DNA of 64,000 nt from Mimachlamys varia (lineage: Eukaryota; Mollusca; Bivalvia; Pectinida; Pectinidae): assembly GCA_947623455.1 (NCBI GenBank), contig OX392536.1:10349282-10413281 (forward strand). Direction: 5' to 3'. This document shows positions 23,901 through 34,799 of the stretch, in pieces. The notes beneath the pieces are model-generated. The model did not search any database. It was not told the DNA's origin and saw only the letters and a list, made by a program, of their open reading frames with translations. Both the position numbers and the translations under genes were made by a program. The stretch's first letter is position 1; every line of letters starts with the position of its first letter.

Positions 23901-25830
23901 AGGGATGGGGACAAAAAGGGTTATCTAGCTATATTGGTTTAAGCAACTTCCTCTCCATAACCACTGATGTCTGTTGCATTTATCTCTGGTGTTGCTTAAG
24001 AAGCTTACCTTTTTCAACTTGCCGACTTTCAATTATTGAAATTGCATTTCTTTCTGAACCAGTACATGAATGATTCTCAGTAAATATCAGAGTTTAACTA
24101 TGAAGCTAGGCTCGTTTAAGGCTTTGCCTTTATCATATCATCTTTAAAACACTATCAAATAACCATGAGGCCAAAGTAGTATTGGACAAGTAGTATACTG
24201 GGGTGAAGGGCAGTGAACAAATTGGCTAAAACTTATTTTTATGCCCCCGCCATGAAATGGGAGCATATAGTGTTACCCATGTCCGTCCCGTCGCATCGCA
24301 TCGCATCCCGTCCCATCCCATGGTAATGTAACCAGCTGGGGGTGAGGGCGTTTATGTCTCCCAGACATTTCTAGTTTTCCTCTCTTTCCTTATTTGACAA
24401 AGTGGTCTCCATTGAGAGGCAACTAGTTCTTTAAATTTTATGTTGCCTGATTTTGACAAAATTTGGAAATGTAAGTGTATCATTAAGGATATTTGGACAC
24501 AACTGCAGCTTCGGTTTCTTGATTTGAGAAAATGGCCTCCATTAAGAGAGAAACTAATGTATTAAAGAATATAAATATTGCTGGATTTCAATCCAGTTTG
24601 GTATATAGAGGTATTATGACCAAATGAACACGGTTGCCTTCATGGAGAGGCTACTAGTGTGTTGACATTCAAATGTTGCGTATGTTTCAAAGCTAAGGTG
24701 ATTGTTAAGGCCTATGGGCCTCTTGTTTAAAAACAATACATTGTTTTAATGATTGCATAGATGGTTTTTTGTTTCTACTTATTGTACAATTTGGAGCAAA
24801 TAGGTAAGCTGTATGGTCAGCTTTTCCAACCAAATATTTTTTGGAAACATGAACAGATATTTCAGGGTGCTTAATTTATTCATGATGCTCAGCACAGCTT
24901 TATGACCTGTTTCCAAAATCAGTTGACAGTTGTAGGATAAATATATAGTTTGAGATTTTTCTTCCAGGCTACCACAGAAACTGAAGCAGCAGAAACCCCT
25001 GAAGTGGACGAGAACACCAATTCCTCCTCCTCCTCCTCCTCCTCCTCAGATCAGGAGATGAAGGGCACATGTACTTTCCAGGAGCTTCTCAATATTCTGC
25101 CTGAAAAAGTGTCCAGTCAAACAGCCAAGAATCTCAGTGTGCCCATAGCCTTCGCCTGTCTCCTCCATCTCGCCAACGAAAAGGTACCGACTGCTGAACC
25201 TGTATACAAACACCAGTTGTGCGGCTTAGTGTTTTTATAATGAGATGCTGTCCGGAATATATAGTAGGATGAAAAACAGTTAATTCATTCACTCCTGATA
25301 TTTCAAAATGGACTATTCCTACCTTTGAATTGGAAGAGTTCAAATGTGTCTTCAGGGGTGAATGTGTTCATATATTGTCATTGTTCCCTGCAGCATATGC
25401 TTTTTGTCCATTTTCCAGAAAATCTTGAAAATTATTTGATATTTGACTGTTTGCTTTTAATTTGCATCACTGATTTATCTTCATACGTGAGATGACATAT
25501 ATACCATTTAACAGAGTTATTGCCCTTTTTAAAATCCTTTAACCACTTTTGACAGATCACTCTAAATAAGTTCGCTGCTTTCTCATTACATATTGATGAC
25601 TTGCTGGTATTCTCACTATAATATAGTTAATTTTATGGCAAATGTTACCCCATTGTTCAAAGTAATATTCTAATATGAATCTAAAGCCTATGAAATCATG
25701 AGCTGTCAACTTTAACTTGGTTAATCATGTTTTACTTATACTGTAGGTCTGTCGTTCTTTGTTTCAGTGTCTGAAGATATTGCCACTTGACGGAGACCTT
25801 GGAAATCTTATTATATCACAAGGAATATGA
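11967..25830 (+). CDS. NCAPH: Condensin I complex subunit H (kleisin), complete, 16 coding exons
   Basis: CAP-H is the kleisin that closes the SMC2-SMC4 ring of condensin I and recruits NCAPD2 and NCAPG for mitotic chromosome compaction. Coding exons: 11967-12211, 12717-12801, 13407-13493, 13958-14090, 14395-14528, 15324-15513, 16702-16781, 17526-17670, 18409-18514, 19187-19314, 19613-19848, 20007-20111, 21063-21230, 21742-21843, 24968-25183, 25768-25830. Every junction is GT-AG and phase-consistent. The total is 2223 bases, 740 residues, against 741 in human. Landmarks: [11 protein letters not shown] near the N-terminus; the N-terminal kleisin helices [17 protein letters not shown] and [13 protein letters not shown] (about 92-130, SMC2 contact); [18 protein letters not shown] (431-437); [18 protein letters not shown] (about 620-638); and the C-terminal winged helix [18 protein letters not shown] (SMC4 contact). 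The start is the first ATG after the acceptor at 11960. Exon 15 encodes about nine serines from a TCC microsatellite. Identity is firm. Confidence 0.96.
14645..15012. repeat. Dispersed repeat, copy 2 (NCAPH intron 5)
   Basis: Second copy of the repeat described at 600-1000, in the same orientation. It ends in GGGAGATAACTCCATTACAC followed by AGCAGGC. It lies between NCAPH exons 5 and 6. A plus-strand open frame of about 120 codons crosses it but has no recognisable domain, and no counterpart survives in copy 1. Confidence 0.6.
18904..19150. repeat. Tandem duplication, period about 154 bp (NCAPH intron 9)
   Basis: ACGCTGTTAGGTGTATATA starts at 18904 and again at 19058. Both are followed by TAAGTTATTGTACC, AAGTGACTCGATT and AGCTA(T/C)GCTTTG. 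The second copy runs up to the branch region just before exon 10 (acceptor 19186), so the duplication lies immediately upstream of a splice acceptor. Confidence 0.7.
22440..22825. repeat. 69-bp minisatellite, about 5.5 copies (NCAPH intron 14)
   Basis: The unit runs GAGGTCAGTCAGTTCAGTGG through TACAATCATCCTTAAGAT to TTTTTGTTTACA. The period is 69 bp, a multiple of three, so both strands carry long open frames with a 23-residue repeat. These frames are artefacts of the period. Each unit ends TTTTTGT(T/C)TACAG and begins with AG|GTCAGT, so it contains an acceptor-like and a donor-like sequence almost back to back. Confidence 0.9.
24239..24732. mobile_element. Dispersed non-coding element (NCAPH intron 14)
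   Basis: It begins TTTATGCCCCCGCCATGAAA and GGGAGCATATAGTG, with TCGCATCGCATCCCGTCCCA short repeats. It ends AAGGCCTATGGGCCTCTTGT. These ends are typical of a very common non-autonomous repeat in bivalve genomes (from memory). The internal sequence has repeated TTTGA(C/G)AAA(A/G)TGG(T/C)CTCCAT segments (about 24390 and 24520). It is non-coding. Confidence 0.6.
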
Positions 25831-26832
25831 TTGTTATATATTAGTCGGTTTTAACATAGGACCATCCTGCTCATCACAGGGAATAGCTGTGTCTCTAATC
25901 ACGGAGGGCATTGGTGTCTGTTTCTTGGACTAAAGTTTGCCATCAGTCTATAAGGAAACAGCTGGACAATGGTGATATGTTTGAAACAATGTGGCAGCTA
26001 TACATACTGGGGTTCAACTCCAGCAGTGCTCAGCAGATGAGGAAGAACTTCAAGGAAAATAACTTCAGCAGTTATGATCAACTTGTTATCACAAATTTTT
26101 ATTATTCATTGACAAAAAGACTTTAATTTGTAACGGATTAAGTTATCTCATGTACTATTTAAGAATGGCAAACATATGATCCTTACTTGAAAATTTCATT
26201 TTTGAACAGAAATTTATTCAAATGTATTTGATATCAGGGAGGCTAGTGATGAAAATATTGTTGTAGAAAAAAAGTCATGATAGAAAATGTTGTAAATAAT
26301 GAGAACAATTGTATTCGTAGACAAAAGAAATATTCATTAATTTTCATCATAATATAATTATACTGTACCATATTTATCTGATATTACCCCACATATTTCT
26401 TTAGAAGAAATGCTAATTCACACTATTTTAACTGTCTTGTAATAAGCCCACCCTCTTTCTTTAAGTCCGAGATTTCATGTTATCCTGTAATAAGCCCACC
26501 CTCCTTCTTTAAGTCAGAGATTACATGTTGTCCTGTAATAAGCCCACCCTCCTTCTTTAAGTCCGAGATTACATGTTTTCCCTCTGGGCTTATTGTAAGA
26601 TAAATGTAGTTATCATCTTTATCTTAAACTGTAAGCCCAACTCAGATATTAGTTTGAGAATCTATCGTATTTATAAGAGGAAAATAAACAACCGAGAAAA
26701 AACTTTCGATTAACTCATTAAAATTGGAGCTTAAACTTCAGTGTGCAGAAAATGCACTATATTGTACTCCATATCCTACTGGCTTTAATAGATAATAATA
26801 ATAAATTAGTTTATTTCATAACAATGACACTT
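25831..26832 (+). other. NCAPH 3' UTR and downstream flank
   Basis: After the stop codon at 25828-25830 the sequence is AT-rich. AATAAA occurs at 26683-26688 and is the first clear polyadenylation hexamer I see. The true 3' end could be nearer, using a variant signal. A 71-codon open frame at 25911-26126 is most likely chance within the UTR. Confidence 0.4.
26438..26581. repeat. 48-bp tandem repeat, three copies
   Basis: TGTAATAAGCCCACCCTC starts at 26438, 26486 and 26534, exactly 48 bp apart. Each is followed by CTTCTTTAAGTC(C/A)GAGATT. The AATAAG hexamers are polyadenylation-like variants, and the array lies in the probable 3' UTR of NCAPH. Confidence 0.9.
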
Positions 26833-27226
26833 TAAAGGCCCAATAAACGTAACTTCAGGAATTTTTTTTGTGATTCTGAAAAATTCAGAAAAAAAATCCA
26901 GTTGACAACCATGCAAAAATAAGCCTAAAACAAAGTAAACCCGAGCGGTAACTAACAAGAAAGTCTTGACAGAAAAATCCAAAGAATTGAAAATAATTCA
27001 GGTGGGGCCCACTTCAACAACAAACCGAAGTGAGAAGACGGTTCAAACTGGACGCGTTTTTACAAATACCGAGTTTTAACCGCTATTGTACCGGTAACCG
27101 CGTAAGAATTCATCTTGAATTTTGCTGATATCAGTTAATCTTAACTAAATCTATAAATATAAAAACTTATTTGGCTTGATTTTCGCTTCAACATTTGCCA
27201 AAAGTTACGTATATTAGGCCTTTAAG
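26833..27226. mobile_element. MITE family 'GGCCCAATA', copy A
   Basis: The left end AAAGGCCCAATAAACGTAAC and right end GTTACGTATATTAGGCCTTT are inverted repeats flanked by TTAA. The internal landmarks AATCCAGTTGACAACCATGC, ACCGGTAACCGCGTAAGAAT and GCTGATATCAGTTAATCTTA recur in the copies at 32370-32762, 44548-44883 and 59695-60047. It is about 394 bp and non-coding. Superfamily cannot be named from the sequence alone; TTAA flanks would fit a piggyBac-like origin. Confidence 0.85.
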
Positions 27227-27326
27227 TATATGACTCTTCTTACAAGTGGTCGACAGTGAAATATACAATATTTACACCAGCATTCAAGTTCTTTGGAGTG
27301 GTGAATAAAATATTCAACAAACACAG

Positions 27327-27483
27327 TCAAACCTCATTATCTTGAACTTATATAAGTTTGGTAGACCCTCTTTAATTTGAAGTATTTCAACAGTCTTCTT
27401 CAATTTCAAACTTCATATTAAAACATTCAAACTTGCTAAGCTCAAAGGTCTTGCCAAATTTGAGATAGTGACGTTTGACTGTA
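27327..27483. mobile_element. Short MITE, mariner-like ends
   Basis: ACAGTCAAACCTC at the left is inverted as GACGTTTGACTGT at the right, about 157 bp apart, with TA at the right flank. Internal GAACTTATATAAGTTTGG and TTTCAAACTT segments pair imperfectly. It is non-coding. Confidence 0.7.
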
Positions 27484-28980
27484 TATTGTTAATGATACTT
27501 CATTTCACTACAGTTATCAATTCATCTTGTACATTTTCTGCAAACAATGAGTGAAATTTCTTATTCAATATAAATTTCATTTCAATTTACAAGTCTGAAA
27601 TAAAAATCAGGTGGGGGGGGGGGGGCTTGGTGGAAATTTAGTAATGATTCTTGAAAAAGAAAAGCCTTGATAGAACAAAACACTGAATAGGCTATAAAGT
27701 TGAAATGATAGAGATTTTGTTAATGAAGATTGTAATGTTATGTTTGGTATTTATTTATATTAATGATGAATTGGTTCACTTGTTAAGTTGTGAGAATTGT
27801 GTTACGTCAAAATGAGCGTAAACTCCTCACAAAATATGTGTTACTAAGGATGGTACACATAAACAGTACCCGACTCTACTGTAAAACTAAAAGTTGTTTT
27901 CAGTCTATGTGTTGTAAATAGTTTCTTTTTATGCCGGATTCACATGCTGTATATTATGTGAAAACCCCTACTCTGTTGTCATTTTCCTATTTCTTACACC
28001 TTCTGCAGCTGTCCAAAGTCTACATGTTCATCTGAATTCTTAAGGTTACTTGATAATGATAATATATTTTCTGGTTAAGTCCTTTATATGCAGTGGTATA
28101 GCTACATTTGGCTCAAATAAGTCAGTGTACACATTTCTATGTTGTTAAATTAATGGTTTCTGTATTTTAGAGGTGAAATTTATGTAGGTTGCTCATGCCA
28201 CAATCTATACATGTTCTGTGATGTATAGTATTATTTCACTTAAATCTTTCACTTTTGTCACTCTTCAGTCTTTCTCTCCTCTCTCTCTTCAATCTTTCTC
28301 TCTTGTCACACTAAAATATTTCTGATCTGAGAAGAAAAAATCGAACAGTCACCTGACTAACTCACACTTTTGACAGTAAGAACTGCCAACCCCCTTTATC
28401 CCTACCTCATCATGTGACAAATCATGTGATCTGCATGTGCTATAGTGCGATTCCGTTCTTACCTTCTCTGTGTATGGATGTCACGATGATATTAGCATAA
28501 TAAACTTGATTATACAACATACTTTGTCAAATTTATTTTCAAGTCAATTAAAGAGTCAACTATAGAATATGTTTGGTTTCCAACTGCGGGCATACTGCCA
28601 TGTATGTTGTCAAAATGAGGTACAATCCTTGTTTACCTGTATATAATTTAAATAGGGGCATAATTTCTTATATAGGAGGAGATCCAACAATTGAGAATTA
28701 ATATGTTTTGAGTGTGTTGTCTAAGCTAGATATTTTATTACCATCATTGATTTTAGTGCAGTATACATTTTAGCAGATTATTTCACACTTACTGGAAAGT
28801 TCAATTGACATAATTTAAAACACAATAATAAGATTATTGATGATATTTGTATTTTTACTGCACATTCACGCTTGAACATCTCCAATAGAAACAAAATGGC
28901 GTCCACAAAGGAAAGTTGATGTTACAAAGCACCAAGGATGCTTAACTTAGATATTTTATGTTTTAGACGGTATAGGACCT
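27484..28980. other. Intergenic, no gene seen
   Basis: AT-rich sequence with a G-homopolymer run at about 27612-27625 and a CT-rich tract at 28255-28315. No exon-like segment was recognised. Confidence 0.5.
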
Positions 28981-29173
28981 GGCCCTGGTTTCATCAACGT
29001 TCCTTAAGTTAAGGAAATTCCTTAACTTAAAAATCTCCATAGGAAAGCATTACAGAATTTAAGGGGGAAATCCTTAGTTAAGGAATTTTCCTTAAATTCT
29101 GTAATGCTTTCCTATGGAGATTTTTAAGTTAAGGAATTTCCTTATGTTAAGGAACGTTGATGAAACCGGGGCC
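28981..29173. mobile_element. Near-perfect 193-bp palindromic MITE, copy 1
   Basis: The left arm starts GGCCCTGGTTTCATCAACGT and the right arm is its reverse complement ending ACGTTGATGAAACCGGGGCC. The arms pair almost end to end, so a single strand could fold into a hairpin of about 90 bp. The family recurs at 58036-58226 and partly at 60048-60161. Confidence 0.85.
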
Positions 29174-29770
29174 TGGTTTGTTGTTGAGTAGGAATATCTG
29201 AAGTTGACAATTATTATGTAAGCTGTATAGGGTACCTGTAAAGAGGAAATATGTCTTTGATATTACACAATCTCACAAGTAGTGCTACAATACTATATTA
29301 CTAGGTATACAAACCATGTTGTCACTGTATCAATTGATTGGAGGAACATAGACTTATTTCAATTATCTCATTCGGAATGGCAATTTTCTTTGGAGCGGTT
29401 TGCCCAGTATAGAGTAATGCATTCCTGATCAGGAATCATATACACAAGCAATGACTGGTTGATAAACAGTTGACAAACACCTTTTGTTTTGTATGTATTT
29501 AACTTGGTATTATACTCATTGTATAAGTCCATAAGCATCATATCCTCTGTAGTCTTGTGTATGTCTGTACAGATTGTCTTGTGTCCATACTGATTGTCTT
29601 ATGTCTGTTCAGATTGTCTTGTGTCCATTTCATGTTGCCTTGTGTCCGTACACGTACATATTGTCTTGTGTATATGAAAATAATACACATGTGGATGAAT
29701 TCTGATAAGTAATGGTAATAATAAAACAATGGTACTGCTGGTTTTGTTTTATTCATGTGTTTGTTCATTT
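29174..29770. other. Intergenic with a short tandem array
   Basis: At 29545-29680 there is a 20-bp-scale repeat of ATTGTCTTGTGTCCAT (also ATTGTCTTATGTCTGT), about six imperfect copies. Nothing else was recognised. Confidence 0.6.
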
Positions 29771-30250
29771 TACACTCGCAACGAGTCGTCGAGGGTATAT
29801 AGAGCTCTCCCTGTCCTTACGTTTTGTACGTATCTAAAAAAGACGTCATCGCCCCACAGGCTGCATTTCTCAACTGATTGGCACGAAACTTCACACACGT
29901 GTTCACAAACATCCTCTGAGTTTGCGTTTCAAATCTTGATCAAAAACAGGTCACCGTTACTATAAATAGAAATTGACAGAATCTTTGACGTCACGGCTCT
30001 ATGGGCTGCACTTCTATTGATTTCTTATCGATTGTTACTTATTTCACACATATGTTCACAAACATCACATCTTGTAAGAGTTCGCATTTTAACATTCTGT
30101 GGCTAAAAACTAGGTCACCGTCTTTGATCAACATTCAACAGGCTGCATTTCTCAACTAATCGGCACAAAACTTGACACAATTGTTAACAAACAACACCTC
30201 CTGTACGATAAATGACGAACATTTTAGCTTGTCATCATCCGCGACAAAGT
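29771..30250. repeat. Dispersed repeat with internal duplication
   Basis: The segment GGCTGCATTTCTCAACTGAT followed by TTCACA(A)AC(G)TGTTCACAAAC recurs three times, near 29865, 30004 and 30140. Each time it is followed by a CA(C/T)C-TCTGTA/G..AG..GCG-type block and then AGGTCACCGT. The period is about 135-140 bp. GAGGGTATATAGAGCTCTCC at the left is an element-end-like motif. Confidence 0.55.
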
Positions 30251-32369
30251 TATCTGACAAAATTTAAAATAAAAAAAACAAAAAAACAATTGCAATGGTA
30301 GCATTCTGGTTCCAATATTTTAATGGAAGACTTATAATTATTTCACCAATAAAAACATGTGTATGAAGACATCTACATTGAACACTGATAAAAAATGAAT
30401 TGAACATCGTTTTTGCGGCCAACTGGATTATATATCTACACCAAAAACACGAGGTCATCAAATCTGGAACCCACTTTGAGTAGTACTCCGAGACCATACC
30501 CATTTACACGGAATTATATAAATTAAAAGGTATACAACTTCACTCAAAGTTTCAACATTATCATTTACGATACAAGGAAATGATTTAACATTTATGTACA
30601 TTTGTCATGAAACAAGTCAAACTGCTGTACATTCGTATAATCGATAGGCGATACCTTAAAGATTGGCTTATTTTTGACATACATTAGCTTTCTTACATTA
30701 TTGAATGATGCGACCTAGCGCACCATTGGATAGCAATACCAATATGCAGATAACATCAATGTTGCTATACAAAATGAATGCAAACTATCGTCAATGCTTT
30801 CATGCATTCTGGAAGTAAACATCGGGAATAACATGTATTCGCCCTAGCTTGAGTGACTCTGTTTCAATTAACCAAAAAGAAAACCAAGGCCGTGTTGATG
30901 AAAGTTTCACTTCGTTTAATTCCCCAGGTATTTGTGTCGGCATCGACAGCATTAGTCCGAAGAGTTCAGACTATCTGCTTCGCTAAATATTGGTATTGTC
31001 ATATGTAAAAAAAGTCGGCATGATGATATGATATTGAGATAGATATATCACGGTAGGTTTACCATCTGGAAAGTATTGCTTAGCCAATGTGCTGTGTTGA
31101 TGGGAGATGTGTTGTCGGAATAAACTAGTTGTTAATTAGGTCTCTGTCTATTACATCAGTAAACCGGGGCAGGTTGAAGTATTGGTCAAATAAGTAAAAC
31201 CAGATAGACAACAATTATAACTTGCACACGGCACTATTTTGCACACGAAGGTGATTAGTAATTATAAGTATGAGCTAGTGAAGTCATAGGGGCAGTCTAT
31301 ACCATGAAGACACTGGAGTAGGTCTTTTACAGTATATACCAATGGAAGACTGTGGATTAGGTCTTTGACAGTTACACCTGTGATGGCCATAGAGTACTAG
31401 GTCTTTGACAGTCTAACCCGAGATGCCGTCAGGGGGCTACAGACTTGTAAGTTGACAATTGACACAACGCCGAAGAACGATCATCTTGATGATGTTGTAT
31501 TACCATGAACATGTACTTGTGGTGTCAGTGTAATTTACGATCACGAATAAACTGTTTATTATCCAATATTACGTGTCGTTGCTGAATTGTGTGGCACATA
31601 TCGATCCGCCAGCAACACCAGTATTTAGCAGATATGATAGTCAGAACCCTTCGGACTACGCCAACATGTGAAGGAATTATCGAGACAAATCTTTTTAATG
31701 TATTACCGCATCTTAAAGAAACTTAACTGATACATACATGCACTTCAAAGGTACTTTCAATCATAGAATGGTATGTTCAGAACTCTCTTGAAGAATATTT
31801 GCGTTAATGATGACCGGTCTTTGTAAAACTTTCCATAGCATGTCGCATCGATTGTTTGAGTCTATCTTACCATCGATCTTCCTGACTGTTGCTAATGAGC
31901 TGAAAAGCTCAAGGCTTAAAGAACTAGTACTTCTACTTTATTGTACTATGATCGATAGTGTCGTAGTACTGTTGTTTCTGTGAAATCTCCGCATGTTATA
32001 ATTATTGACATTCATCTTGGCCTTATGCGTCGTCTGTCCAAAAAAAAACCAACAACAAACGATGATATGATTATATATTAAAAGCATACAATTTTTATAA
32101 AACAAACTTGATTGGATGTAGAATTGAAGGCGTTTTGTTGGCTGAATGAACTCCTTTGAATGTCTAGGAGGAAGGTTCTACGAAGCTGAATGTTGTTCGT
32201 TAGTTGAGAGTAACCAATGAAAACACATCCAAAATCAAGCAGAGAGCAATTATATTTTCTCCCAAGTAGATAATTTTAAACAAGTTGTCTGTGGTACTGA
32301 CATAATAGGTCGACATCTGTCCGCCAAAGGCCAAACGCCAAGACCGTTGCCCCCAATGGTCAAAATATG
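30251..32369. other. Intergenic with a minor tandem repeat
   Basis: No gene recognised. At 31305-31420 an imperfect repeat of about 50 bp carries TAGGTCTTTGACAGT three times. A motif near 31600-31670 (AGTCAGAACCCTTCGGACTAC) resembles 48195-48230 (AGTCAGAGCCCTCTGGACTAC), suggesting two copies of an old dispersed repeat. Confidence 0.5.
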
Positions 32370-32762
32370 AGTAGTTTTTAACTTTAATATACGCATCTTC
32401 TGGGATTTTTTCCTGATTCTGAAAAATTCAGAAAAAAATCCAGTTGATAACCATGCATACATATGGCTAACACGAATTAAACCTCAGCGGTAATTACAAA
32501 GAACCTCTCGACAGAAATTTCCAAAGAATTCAAAATAATTCAGGTGTGGCCCACTTCAACAAGCCGAAAGTAGAAGACAGTTCGAAATGGACGCATGTTT
32601 ACAAATACTGCGTTTCATCTGCTGTACTGGTAACCGCGTAAGAATTCATCTTGAATATTGCTGATATCAGTTAATCTGAACTAAATCTATAAATATAATA
32701 AGTTATTAGGCTTGATTTTCGCTTCAAGTTTTGTCAAAAGTTACGTATATTGTGCCTTTAAG
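32370..32762. mobile_element. MITE family 'GGCCCAATA', copy B
   Basis: Shares AAAATCCAGTTGATAACCATGC, GTACTGGTAACCGCGTAAGA and GCTGATATCAGTTAATCTGA with copy A, and ends AAGTTACGTATATTGTGCCT. The left inverted repeat is degraded (ACTTTAATATACGCATCTTC). A further right-end fragment of the family is at 33076-33125. Confidence 0.75.
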
Positions 32763-33075
32763 TGTCTCCGTGTCATTGGGTAATTTGTTCCACTCTTGAA
32801 TCGAAACTTGATTTGACATGGCAAGTTTTGACGTCGTAAAAAGTTGTTGGTTCCCCGAGCATTTCAAATTAATTTAGACTTGTTTATAATTTATGCCCTG
32901 TTGTCGTCAGTGGTGTATGTGAGGTTACGCTGTCATTGTGAACCAGTGTTTGCTTAATGAAGTCGTGAAACGGGGGAGACGTCGACGACAGATTTTAATA
33001 TTTCATCTCGATGATGTAACCGCGTACAAAATGTATTCTCCAAACCGTTCAACTGTTGCTGCCCAAGTGGCCATT

Positions 33076-33125
33076 GTGTTTAGAATCACGAAAATTTTCC
33101 TGAATTTACGTATATTGGGCCCTTA
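33076..33125. mobile_element. MITE family 'GGCCCAATA', end fragment
   Basis: AGAATCACGAAAATTTTCCT followed by GAATTTACGTATATTGGGCC matches the terminal 45 bases of copies C and A. The rest of the element is missing or unrecognisable to the left. Confidence 0.6.
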
Positions 33126-33803
33126 ATATTTGTCATTAGCCTCCAAAACACGCAGATATGGTAGAATCTGTTGATCCAATAACTAGTCTACCGTGTAACA
33201 TGCTACATATAGCTATATTTAATGCATTAGCACGGGCGTATTTCACGGAGTACCCCCGGAGGCACTTTCATTGTCCTAAAGTGTGTCTACGTTCAGCATT
33301 GTTGATAAAGAAATGCAGGCCTATTGGGATGGCGGATTTGTTGTCCATTTAGTGGGGCATGCTAATACTCAAAAAGATAACCGCACCATAAAATCGCATT
33401 TTCTCTTACAGTACAGTAAACAAGAATTAATTAGTTATCATGTTAAAATGCAATGTAGGTATCTTATAATGACATTGAACAATTGGTTATAACTCGCTAG
33501 ATTTTAGGTACACTGCAGCAATGAACTGTAACCAGATGTAGTATACAGTCGATATGTTCATGTTGCCCCTAAACGGCGACATTCTATTTATCTGCCACCC
33601 AAATTGTTTTCTTATCGACTGTATATTACATCTCGTAACAGTTTATATTTATGATCCTGTTTAGATATGCCCGTGTCTATTTCGTTGGTATATAGTAGGT
33701 AAACGTTCTCATTTTTTCAGTGTGTGTTTCTTTACCGGAAGAGTCTGATTTAAATCAATGTCATATAGACCGATCTTAATAAGATGCTCATAAATATCGA
33801 TTT

Positions 33804-33995
33804 AAAGCCATTATATATGAGGCGGAGTGCAAAGCTTTGACGTAACGTAATCCAACATGGCGCCAGAAATGACGTCATATAATAGCAATGATTTAAAACA
33901 GTGTCATCTAAGCGATTGATTCAAAGCCATTATACATGTTATCTGAGGCGGAGGTCAAAGCTTGGATATTACGTAGTCCAACATGGCGTCAGAAT
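33804..33995. repeat. Tandem duplication, period about 119 bp
   Basis: AAAGCCATTATA(T/C)ATG begins at 33804 and 33923. Both copies continue GAGGCGGAG, CAAAGCTT and TCCAACATGGCG(C/T)CAGAA. The paired CCAACATGGCG motifs look promoter-like, but no exon with coding content follows. Confidence 0.65.
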
Positions 33996-34559
33996 AATGG
34001 CATGTGATGCGGGCAAATTGCAGAGCATGATATATAGGCGAAGGCAACACATATGTAAATTCATCGCGTGTAAATTGTTCAGATTCGGTTCACTTATTGC
34101 TATGAAATATTCTATCAGAATCACACCATCTTCCTTCTGCTTGCCGCACCTCAGAACAGCATTAATCATAATCAGGGACGTACAATGGCTACCATCAAAT
34201 AAAAAAAAAAAACAGAGCTAAACAAAGTAAGTCATAACCTAGATAACAAGAATTCCACGGAAGCGGATGTGTCGCCAGCGCAGCAAGCTGGGAGGAACAA
34301 GCTATTGATATTCATTCTTCTTCCATTACTAATATTCCAAGTTAAATTTGCATGATTTGCCAGATGGATTCCCATACAATAAATCAACTTACAGATTATG
34401 ATGTTAAGGTGTCTTATGACACAGACTTTTCATGGAAAAAGTTCCTGATTTTCTACTTGTTATAATAAAGGTAAAGTGTTCATTCAATATTTTTTATACA
34501 GAAACCAGTAGGCATTATACAGTATAAAGTTTGGAGTTGATTTGTCCTATGGGAACTGG

Positions 34560-34799
34560 ACACAGATTTTGTATTTAAAGTAAAAGTAACGTTGACATTT
34601 GAACAATCCCAAGTAAGCGCTTTCTGTAAGGAAGTACTGCACCAGGCTTGAGATCCGCAAAACCAACCTAGAGCTATCCCGCGAAAACTGATTTTCTATT
34701 TAGTCAAACTGACATTGACCTTGACCTTCGGAACCTGAAAAGCAATGCCAAGCAAGCACTTTTGGAAAGGAAGCAATGTATGAAGTTTAAGATTTATCG
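34560..34799. repeat. Tandem repeat, period about 140 bp, interrupted by a LINE
   Basis: Three related units carry AAG(C/T)AAGC(G/A)CTTT followed by GGAAG(C/T)A and a TGAAGTTT-type end. They lie near 34615, 34750 and, beyond the LINE, 36382. Each is preceded by GATTTTCTATTTA...GACCTT(G/T)GAC. The LINE at 34800 split the array. A reverse-oriented array of the same family is at about 53690-53960. Confidence 0.65.
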
